From Bacillota bacterium (lineage in GTDB: Bacteria; Bacillota; Clostridia; Christensenellales; Pumilibacteraceae), in assembly GCA_009780325.1 (NCBI GenBank), contig WRAF01000018.1, positions 1 through 36,094 of the forward strand: DNA of 36,094 nucleotides. The letters run 5' to 3'. Of this stretch, positions 30,052 through 36,094 are shown one piece after another. The translations under genes were made by a program, and so were the position numbers. Under the pieces are notes generated by a model that did no database searches, had not been told where the DNA came from, and was given only the letters and a program-made list of their open reading frames with translations. Within the stretch, counting starts at the first letter, position 1. Each line of letters starts with the position of its first letter.

Positions 30052-30858
30052 ATGTCAAAAGAAAATGTTATCTCAATGAAACAGCTTTTAGAAGCTGGTG
30101 TTCACTTTGGGCATCCGACAAAAAAATGGAACCCAAAAATGAAAAGGTATATATATACCTCTAGGAATGATATTTATATCATTAACTTAGAAAAAACTGT
30201 AGACTTAGTTGATGATGCTTATGCTTTTATCAAAAAGCAAGCTGAAAAGGGCAAAACTATATTATTTGTTGGTACAAAAAAGCAAGCTCAAGAGGCAGTT
30301 AAGTCTGAAGCAGAAAAATGCGGCATGTATTATGTCAACAATCGCTGGTTAGGCGGAATGCTTACAAACTTTTCTACTATGAGAAGCAGGGTAAACAGAT
30401 TAAACAAGCTAAACCAAATGGAAAAGCTTAATGAATTTGCAAGTTTGCCTAAAAAAGAGGTAATTGGCTTAAAAAAAGAACGAGATAAACTAGAAAATAA
30501 TCTTGGCGGCGTAAAAGACATGCATCATCTGCCGGGAGTATTGTTTGTAGTAGATCCTAAAAAAGAGCATATTGCAGTGGCAGAGGCTAGGGCGCTTAAT
30601 ATTCCTATTGTGGGTATTGTAGATACAAACTGTGACCCTGATGAAGTTGATTATGTTATCCCAGGAAATGATGATGCGATAAGAGCAATTAAATTGATAG
30701 TGTCGGCTATGGCTGATGCTGTCATTGAGGCTAGAGAGGGTGAAGAAGGCATTGCTAAAAGGCGTGAATTAGAAGAAAAAATGAGAGCAGAGGCTTTAGA
30801 AAATAATACTCAAACTGAAGAAATTACTGCACAAAATCAAGAAGGAGGACAAGAATAA
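30052..30858 (+). CDS. rpsB: 30S ribosomal protein S2
   Basis: A 268-residue S2 of normal length. Recognisable blocks are [67 protein letters not shown] and [16 protein letters not shown]. It has an acidic, Gln-rich C-terminal tail. I start at ATG 30052 (MSKENVISM) with GGAG at 30039-30042; a longer frame from 29980 runs through the leader hairpin and is not credible. The stop TAA shares its last base with the tsf ATG. Confidence 0.97.
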   Translation: MSKENVISMKQLLEAGVHFGHPTKKWNPKMKRYIYTSRNDIYIINLEKTVDLVDDAYAFIKKQAEKGKTILFVGTKKQAQEAVKSEAEKCGMYYVNNRWLGGMLTNFSTMRSRVNRLNKLNQMEKLNEFASLPKKEVIGLKKERDKLENNLGGVKDMHHLPGVLFVVDPKKEHIAVAEARALNIPIVGIVDTNCDPDEVDYVIPGNDDAIRAIKLIVSAMADAVIEAREGEEGIAKRRELEEKMRAEALENNTQTEEITAQNQEGGQE

Positions 30859-31802
30859 TGGCATTTACGGCAAAAGATGTTGCTGCCTTAAGAGAGCAAA
30901 CAGGGGCAGGCATGATGGATTGCAAGAAGGCGCTGACAGAGTGCGGCGGTGATATGGCAAAGGCTACTGAATTTTTAAGAGAAAGAGGAATTTCGATTGC
31001 AGGCGGCAAAGGAGATAGGGTTGCATCTGAAGGTGTGGTAGCGGCGTTTGTTAGTGATGACAGTACTATTGGGGCGTTGGCTGAAGTTAATTCAGAGTCG
31101 GATTTCGTTTCAAGAAGCGATGAGTTTTTGTTATTGTCAAACAAAATTGCTAAACATATAGCAATGAATAATCCTAAAGATGTTGAAACTGCATTGGCTC
31201 AAACATTTGTGGATGATAAAAAATCTACGATTAATGATTTAGTGATTCAAGGGACAGCAAAGATTGGTGAAAAACTTAGCTTTAGACGCTTTAGTTATAT
31301 GACTAACAAAAGCGGTGTTATTGAAAGTTACATCCACATGGGCGGTAAAATCGGGGTATTAATTGACATTGCTTGTGATAAAAAGGTGGACAAAAAAGCA
31401 TTGCCAGTGATTAAAGGCATGGCAAAAGATATTTCTATGCACATTGCTGCTTTTGACCCTAAATATATTGATGAGAGTGCTGTACCTAGCAGTGAAATAG
31501 AGTATGAAAAAGGCATTTTAAAAGCACAAATTGTTAATGATCCAAAAGCAAAAGGCAAGCCTGGTAATGTTATTGAAAAAATGATTGAGGGCAGAATTTC
31601 TAAATACTTAAAAGAAATTTGCTTAATTCATCAAGATTTTGCTAAAGACCCGTCAAAAACTATTACAGTTTTATTGCAAGAGCAATCAAAATCGCTTGGA
31701 ATCAATTTGAGTATTGCAAGATTCACCAGATTCACAATGGGTGAAGGCTTAGAGAAAAAAGTGGACAATTTAGCAGAAGAAGTTGCAAAATTATCTAAAT
31801 AG
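30858..31802 (+). CDS. tsf: Elongation factor Ts
   Basis: A 314-residue nucleotide exchange factor for EF-Tu. The N-terminal UBA-like domain with LREQTGAGMMDCKKAL is diagnostic, followed by KATEFLRERGI and the core motif EVNSESDFVSRSDEF that contacts EF-Tu. The C-terminal part includes HIAAFDPKY and a coiled tail. Length is usual. RBS GGAGG at 30843-30847 lies inside the rpsB end. A terminator follows 12 bp after the stop. Confidence 0.97.
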   Translation: MAFTAKDVAALREQTGAGMMDCKKALTECGGDMAKATEFLRERGISIAGGKGDRVASEGVVAAFVSDDSTIGALAEVNSESDFVSRSDEFLLLSNKIAKHIAMNNPKDVETALAQTFVDDKKSTINDLVIQGTAKIGEKLSFRRFSYMTNKSGVIESYIHMGGKIGVLIDIACDKKVDKKALPVIKGMAKDISMHIAAFDPKYIDESAVPSSEIEYEKGILKAQIVNDPKAKGKPGNVIEKMIEGRISKYLKEICLIHQDFAKDPSKTITVLLQEQSKSLGINLSIARFTRFTMGEGLEKKVDNLAEEVAKLSK

Positions 31803-31814
31803 GATTTTAAGATT

Positions 31815-31847
31815 AAAGAGAGAGTTTTTTATAATTCTCTCTTTTTT
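31815..31847 (+). terminator. Terminator after tsf
   Basis: Arms AAAGAGAGA (31815-31823) and TCTCTCTTT (31836-31844), then T to 31847. It separates rpsB-tsf from the lipoprotein-pyrH pair. Confidence 0.8.
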
Positions 31848-31928
31848 ATAGTTAAAGTGAGATTATTACAGGATGAATAATTTAGTTTAATAATGTCTCT
31901 TTATATAAATCATTGGAGGTCTAAAACC

Positions 31929-32447
31929 ATGAAAAAGCTAATTGCAGCAATATTCATCATACTATTCTCTTTTACAATATTTGCTGGATGCAGCAATGAG
32001 CCTGATGTTGTTTTCTTTGATCAAACTGTCCAAAGTGAGCAATCACAAGAGGGGATATTTCGGTTGACTAATGAAGGCAGAGCAGTATGGGTGCAATGGT
32101 GGCAAAATAATACACCAAGACTACCTATAATTAATTGTGGTCTTCCACCAACGGAAATGCCAAACCCAAGAAGTGCTTTATTTGTTAGTATTTCTGACAG
32201 CAGTTTCTTAATTCATTATGCAACAAATGTATTTAATTTTACTGTAGGCGATGGTCATCCTTTTTCATTATCCATAATAACTTTAATGCTTCCCTTTAAT
32301 AGAACAGGCAATGTTTATACTGCACAGCAAGATTCATATAGGGTGTATTTTACTTTTATAGATGGTATTATAAATGCTAGATTTAATGGCATTCAAAATT
32401 TTGGATTAATTGACTTTCAATTTGAGTATGAAACCATATCCAATTAA
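31929..32447 (+). CDS. Lipoprotein of unknown function between tsf and pyrH
   Basis: A 172-residue protein with a signal peptide ending IFAGC, lipidated Cys21. ATG 31929 is chosen because GGAGG (31915-31919) is correctly spaced; the ATG at 31893 would put a hydrophilic stretch before the signal peptide. The mature part is beta-prone and aromatic (AVWVQWWQNN, SLSIITLMLPFN, YRVYFTFIDG). No family is recognised. It interrupts the conserved tsf-pyrH neighbourhood and ends 25 bp before pyrH, so pyrH is probably read with it. Confidence 0.75.
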   Translation: MKKLIAAIFIILFSFTIFAGCSNEPDVVFFDQTVQSEQSQEGIFRLTNEGRAVWVQWWQNNTPRLPIINCGLPPTEMPNPRSALFVSISDSSFLIHYATNVFNFTVGDGHPFSLSIITLMLPFNRTGNVYTAQQDSYRVYFTFIDGIINARFNGIQNFGLIDFQFEYETISN

Positions 32448-32472
32448 ATAAACAAAAGGAGAGAGAAAAAAT

Positions 32473-33174
32473 ATGTATAAACGGATTTTATTGAAAATTA
32501 GCGGTGAGGCACTGTCAGGAGATGATGTAAGCGGTCTTAATCCAGCGATGATTGAAAAGGTAGTGTCACAATTAGTTACACTGCACAAAAAAGGCATGGA
32601 GATTGCCGTAGTCGTGGGCGGCGGCAATTTTTGGCGTGGGCGCACAGGGCAAGGCAAAGGCATGGATAGGATTACGGCGGATTATATGGGGATGCTTGCT
32701 ACCATTATGAATGCTTTAGCATTGCAAGATGCCATTGAGAAAAATGGAATTCCTACAAGAGTGCAGACAGCAATCACTATCAATAAAATTGCAGAGCCAT
32801 TTATAATTAGGCGTGCATTAAAACATCTAGAAACAGGGCGTATTGTAATTTTTGCCTGCGGAACAGGTAATCCATACTTTTCTACAGACTCAGGTGCAGC
32901 ACTTAGAGCTACTGAAATCAAAGCTGATGTGTTATTGATGGCAAAAAATATTGATGGGGTGTATTGTTCTGATCCTAAGACAAACAAAAAAGCTGTTAAA
33001 TTTGACCAAATTTCATACATGGATGTAGTCAAAAAGGGGCTAAATGTAATGGATTTTACTGCAGTCACTATGTGTCTAGAAAACCAGATGCCCATCATTG
33101 CCTTTGGTTTAGATGTGGAAAATAGCCTAATTAAAGCTGCAATGGGTGAAAAAATAGGCACTTTAATAAAATAG
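32473..33174 (+). CDS. pyrH: Uridylate kinase
   Basis: A 233-residue UMP kinase of the amino-acid-kinase fold; it phosphorylates UMP to UDP with ATP in pyrimidine synthesis. Key blocks are KRILLKISGEALSGDD, VVVGGGNFWRGRTG, DRITADYMGMLATIMNALAL, IFACGTGNPYFSTDSGA and the late FDQISYMDVV. RBS AAGGAGAG at 32457-32464. The frr gene that usually follows is absent; two terminator-like hairpins follow instead. Confidence 0.96.
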   Translation: MYKRILLKISGEALSGDDVSGLNPAMIEKVVSQLVTLHKKGMEIAVVVGGGNFWRGRTGQGKGMDRITADYMGMLATIMNALALQDAIEKNGIPTRVQTAITINKIAEPFIIRRALKHLETGRIVIFACGTGNPYFSTDSGAALRATEIKADVLLMAKNIDGVYCSDPKTNKKAVKFDQISYMDVVKKGLNVMDFTAVTMCLENQMPIIAFGLDVENSLIKAAMGEKIGTLIK

Positions 33175-33220
33175 CCGCAACTTCGTCGTGCGGTGCCCCG
33201 CCTTGCTATGGCGGGCTGTT
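33175..33220 (+). terminator. Two consecutive GC-rich hairpins after pyrH
   Basis: CCGCA (33175-33179) / TGCGG (33189-33193), then CCCGCC (33197-33202) / GGCGGG (33210-33215) followed by CTGTTTT. The second can terminate transcription, although the T-run is short. The GC-richness contrasts with the surrounding AT-rich DNA and suggests a repeat-type element. Confidence 0.6.
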
Positions 33221-33326
33221 TTGAGTCAGATTATACCTTTATAGACAATATTCAATAAGTAATTTTCAAATAATAATTATTTTTTTATTCAAAATTGTAT
33301 GTTTGATAATAGACAGTTAACTTAAG

Positions 33327-33367
33327 CAATCACTGCATTTGGGATTTTTCCTGTGGTGATTGTTTTT
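33327..33367 (+). terminator. Hairpin with T-run in the pyrH/oxidoreductase gap
   Basis: CAATCAC (33327-33333) / GTGATTG (33356-33362) with a 22-base loop and five T. The rest of 33216-33512 is AT-rich; I see no ORF and no convincing promoter in it. Confidence 0.6.
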
Positions 33368-33512
33368 AATTTTATTTGTTTTATGATAAAAAATCGGAAT
33401 TTGCTAATGCTGCTAAGTAGTTACAATTGAATTTTTTTAGAGTTATAGATATTTTATATAGCTTTACAAGATTTTAATCATTAAAATAATTGAAATTACT
33501 AATACTATTTGT

Positions 33513-34850
33513 ATGAAAAGTATTTTTGAAAATGATTTTAAAGGTTTTAGTACATATCATACACTTGATTCTGATATAGATGTTGATGTTGCTATAATTG
33601 GTGGTGGCATCGCTGGATTGCTTTGTGCTTACCACCTTAGTTTAATGGGTATAAAGTCTACAGTTTTTGAGGCACGACGGATAGCTGGTGCTACTACTGC
33701 TAAATCTACAGCTGTGCTTACGGCACTTCAAAGTCCGATGTATAAAGATTTGTCTAAGAAAAATAATTTTGCTGGTGATTATATAAGGGCACATAAAGAG
33801 GCATTGGAACTATATAAACAAATAATTGCTGAAAATAATATTGAATGTGATTTTGAAATAAAGCCGGCATATCTTTATGCTTCTGATGAAAAGAGCATAA
33901 AAAAATTGCAAAAGGAATTTATTAACTTACAAAATTTGGATAATGATGCAGTATGGACGGATACTAGGTTTGGACCTGCTATCAAAATGGAAGACCAAGC
34001 CCAATTTAATTTGCTGAAATTTTTGGATGGTATTCCTTTTAATTTTGACATTTATGAAAATACTCGAATAGTTGATTTTATATTAGATAAAGGCTTGCTT
34101 ATATCACAAAGCGGACATAAGATAAAAGCAAATAAAATAGTAATTGCAACCCGATTTCCACCTACTTTAAGTGAAGTTTATTACTTTAAAATGTATCAAG
34201 CAAAATCATATGTAATTGCCTTTAAAGCTGATCCATTGGATGGCACATATACTGGTTCTGGTGATGAATCTTTATATATGCGTTCTTATGGAGAATATAT
34301 AATACTTGGCGGGTTTGATCACCGTGCGGGCAGGCATAAAAAAGATGTTAATTATTATGATAAACTTAAAATTGCTGCAAAAAAATATTTTGCTGTTGAT
34401 GAAAATGAAATTAATTATGCATGGTCGGCGATGGATTCGGTTACTTATGATAAAGTTCCATTTGCTGGAAGCTTATCTAAAAAGCATACTAACACATTTA
34501 TAATAACAGGCTTTAATGAGTGGGGTGTACTGAATGCTATGATATGTTCTCGCATAGTTGCTAATGCCATTGCAAATAAAAAGGATGAATATTTCAAGGT
34601 TTATAGTACTCACCGCCCGTATTGTTCAAAAAATTTTGGCAGTTTCTTGCCGCATGCGCTAATAGCGGCAGGTTCACTTATAAAAGGATTATTTCAAGGT
34701 AAAAAACGATGCGGTCATATTGGCTGCGGCTTAAGATTTAATAGCATTGAAAATGTTTATGAATGTCCGTGTCATGGTTCTAGATATGATAATGACGGAA
34801 ATTTGCTTGATGGACCTTCAACAAAGTGTATTGAGGTGCATAAAAAATAA
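33513..34850 (+). CDS. FAD-dependent oxidoreductase with C-terminal Rieske domain (YhfW-like)
   Basis: A 445-residue protein. The N-terminal DAO-type flavin domain has DVDVAIIGGGIAGLLCAYHL (about 24-43) and the second motif ARRIAGATTAKSTAVL. The FAD domain closes with FIITGFNEWGVLNAM. The C-terminal Rieske domain binds a [2Fe-2S] cluster through Cys400, His402 (CGH), Cys418 and His421 (CPCH). The layout matches B. subtilis YhfW, whose substrate is not established. No clear RBS precedes ATG. The gene for a tocopherol-cyclase-like protein follows 22 bp later, suggesting a joint role on a lipid or quinone-like substrate. Confidence 0.88.
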   Translation: MKSIFENDFKGFSTYHTLDSDIDVDVAIIGGGIAGLLCAYHLSLMGIKSTVFEARRIAGATTAKSTAVLTALQSPMYKDLSKKNNFAGDYIRAHKEALELYKQIIAENNIECDFEIKPAYLYASDEKSIKKLQKEFINLQNLDNDAVWTDTRFGPAIKMEDQAQFNLLKFLDGIPFNFDIYENTRIVDFILDKGLLISQSGHKIKANKIVIATRFPPTLSEVYYFKMYQAKSYVIAFKADPLDGTYTGSGDESLYMRSYGEYIILGGFDHRAGRHKKDVNYYDKLKIAAKKYFAVDENEINYAWSAMDSVTYDKVPFAGSLSKKHTNTFIITGFNEWGVLNAMICSRIVANAIANKKDEYFKVYSTHRPYCSKNFGSFLPHALIAAGSLIKGLFQGKKRCGHIGCGLRFNSIENVYECPCHGSRYDNDGNLLDGPSTKCIEVHKK

Positions 34851-34872
34851 AATGACGGGCAATAATTAATAT

Positions 34873-35733
34873 ATGAAATATTTTGAGGGCTTTTATGCAA
34901 AATTGACGGGGCAAAAAGATAGCATGGCAATTATTTTTGGGCGACATGTTTATAAAGACGATAAATCATCATTTATTCAAATTATAACACAAGATAAAAC
35001 ATATGCAGTTGCTTATCCGAATAAATTTGAAGATGATTTATTTAAAAGAAAAACATTTGAGGTTAGGTTATATAAAAGCTTTGCTAATGAAGATGGTTTA
35101 TTTTTGGATATAGATACTACTGATTTAAAAGTGAAGGGTCATATAGCTTTTGGTATTTTTTCTAAAATAAGATATGATGCTATGGGACCGTTAAAATTTT
35201 TACCGAAAATGGAGTGCAAACATTATGTTATTAGCATGAAACATTCACTTGAGGGACAAATTGTGCTAAATGGCAAAATATACAATTTTAATGATGGGAT
35301 TGGCTATATAGAAGGCGATAGAGGATGCTCGTTTCCGCAAAAATATTTTTGGTCACAATGCAATAATGAAACACAAGGCATATCCCTTTTTTCTTCTGCT
35401 GCACGCATTCCATATTTGGGATTACAATTTATGGGTACAATATGCATAGTAAATTATAAGGATAAAGAATATCGCTTTGCATCATACTTAGGTGCAAAAG
35501 TTAAACATTTAGATGCAAAAGGTTTATATGTCAAACAGGGTAAAAAACGATTAGAAATAGAGGTGTTAGATGACAAAAAAGGCTTGCCTCTTATGGCACC
35601 TATTAATGGCAAAATGAATAGAACAATATACGAAAGTTTGGATAGAAAAATTCGTTATAAATTAATGGTGAAAAATAGAATTATATTTGATTTTATAAGC
35701 AATAGGTCAGCATATGAGTATTCAGCACCTTAA
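34873..35733 (+). CDS. Tocopherol cyclase-like protein
   Basis: A 286-residue soluble, beta-rich protein. Characteristic blocks are the N-terminal YFEGFYAKLTGQ, SSFIQIITQD, MGPLKFLPKMECKHYVISMKH and GYIEGDRGCSFPQKYFWSQC, followed by AARIPYLGLQFMGTI and RFASYLGAKVKHL. These match the order of conserved segments in the plant and bacterial tocopherol cyclase family. In Bacillota no tocopherol is made, so the actual substrate is unknown. It is paired with a flavin/Rieske oxidoreductase and ends before a strong terminator. Confidence 0.82.
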   Translation: MKYFEGFYAKLTGQKDSMAIIFGRHVYKDDKSSFIQIITQDKTYAVAYPNKFEDDLFKRKTFEVRLYKSFANEDGLFLDIDTTDLKVKGHIAFGIFSKIRYDAMGPLKFLPKMECKHYVISMKHSLEGQIVLNGKIYNFNDGIGYIEGDRGCSFPQKYFWSQCNNETQGISLFSSAARIPYLGLQFMGTICIVNYKDKEYRFASYLGAKVKHLDAKGLYVKQGKKRLEIEVLDDKKGLPLMAPINGKMNRTIYESLDRKIRYKLMVKNRIIFDFISNRSAYEYSAP

Positions 35734-35811
35734 GGTATGTTATGATATATAAGTGTAGTGGATGTGTTGAAGATAGCTAATAAATTGTTAAATAATTTAA
35801 AATAAAAGAGG

Positions 35812-35848
35812 CTGTCTGCAAAAGAAAAATTTGCAAACAGTTTTTTTT
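35812..35848 (+). terminator. Rho-independent terminator
   Basis: CTGT-C-TGCAAA (35812-35822) pairs with TTTGCA-A-ACAG (35830-35840), with one unpaired base in each arm, followed by eight T. It ends the oxidoreductase/cyclase pair. Confidence 0.85.
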
Positions 35849-35936
35849 ATATTTTTTGGAAAATTATCACACAACTTATATACTCTAAAATAATAAATAT
35901 ATTGACACCATCTACACAACTTTTTTGTATAAATAC

Positions 35937-35965
35937 TTGACAATTTTTCCATATTTTGGTAATAT
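35937..35965 (+). promoter_or_regulatory. Promoter of the right-edge lipoprotein gene
   Basis: TTGACA (35937-35942), a 17-base spacer and TAATAT (35960-35965), with RBS GGGAGG (35975-35980) and ATG at 35989 in the right places. Confidence 0.7.
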
Positions 35966-35988
35966 TATGGTAATGGGAGGTAATTTTT

Positions 35989-36094
35989 ATGCGTAGAAGA
36001 ATTATTGTTTTAGGAATGGCGTTGGTGATGCTGTTTTCTTTTGTAATGTTTGGAGCGAGTAGTTGTGAGGTGTATGACCCTAGGCTAACCGAAA
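35989..36094 (+). CDS. Lipoprotein, N-terminal part (3' end outside window)
   Basis: The first 35 residues show a basic start (MRRR), a hydrophobic core and the lipobox-like GASSC with Cys26, then EVYDPRLTE. RBS GGGAGG eight bases upstream and a good promoter support it. The rest lies beyond the window, so no function can be given. It is at least the fourth lipoprotein gene here. Confidence 0.75.
   Translation, partial: MRRRIIVLGMALVMLFSFVMFGASSCEVYDPRLTE

Noticed and set aside
35902-35933. Second TTGACA with TATAAA upstream of the right-edge lipoprotein
   Set aside because: Spacing is 20 bases; the pair at 35937-35965 has the ideal 17.
1-36094. tRNA, rRNA, CRISPR arrays and insertion sequences
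   Set aside because: No T-arm motifs, rRNA conserved blocks, regularly spaced repeats or transposase motifs were found by eye.

Overview
The window looks like low-GC Gram-positive (Bacillota, probably uncultured Clostridia-like) chromosome. The reasons are AT-rich DNA with strong AGGAGG-type ribosome binding sites, standard stop codons, lipoprotein signal peptides, an ER-type (SipW-like) signal peptidase, a Clostridium-type NifS/NifU pair, and conserved gene orders (topA-trmFO-...-hslV-hslU, ruvX-DUF1292, rpsB-tsf-...-pyrH). I see no tRNA, rRNA or CRISPR array.

Layout. 1-1049: the end of a ZIP metal transporter, a 39-residue rubredoxin-like protein and a divergent 6-pyruvoyl-tetrahydropterin synthase-like protein. 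1083-2127: a decayed membrane-protein gene, a strong bidirectional terminator and a possible small transcript. 2128-5295: an exported-protein locus with a GLUG-repeat surface protein, a TasA/camelysin-like protein and their likely SipW-type signal peptidase. 5340-5770: minus-strand remnants. 5873-18115: a long plus-strand housekeeping block: topA, trmFO, an alpha/beta hydrolase where B. subtilis has xerC, hslV, hslU, hisS, glyA, a membrane-anchored protein, nifS, nifU, a small YtxH-like gene on the other strand, ruvX and a DUF1292 protein.

18246-29850 is an accessory island. It starts with a lipoprotein whose 3' end runs into a convergent phage-type gene. Minus-strand genes follow: a small phage-like protein, a frameshifted beta-helix tail-spike-like gene, a lipoprotein, a two-TM protein placed like an immunity gene, and a 1.6-kresidue RHS/YD-repeat protein split by one frameshift. 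Next come a large nested inverted repeat with further hairpins directly upstream of an ArdA-type antirestriction gene, two remnants of phage tail genes, and an N-terminally incomplete protein with two beta-sandwich-like repeats. No integrase, relaxase or att site is visible.

29892-36094 returns to backbone: rpsB with a structured leader, tsf, an inserted lipoprotein gene, pyrH, then a FAD oxidoreductase/Rieske protein next to a tocopherol-cyclase-like protein, and the start of another lipoprotein.

The best candidate for an undescribed system is the RHS protein with its glycine-rich hydrophobic C-terminus and the adjacent two-TM protein. A decayed relative of the latter lies at 1083-1683, about 20 kb away, as expected for an orphan immunity gene. 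The second candidate is the hairpin structure upstream of ardA, which may be a transfer origin or a single-strand promoter. Small lipoprotein or membrane-anchored genes inserted into conserved operons are a recurring theme.
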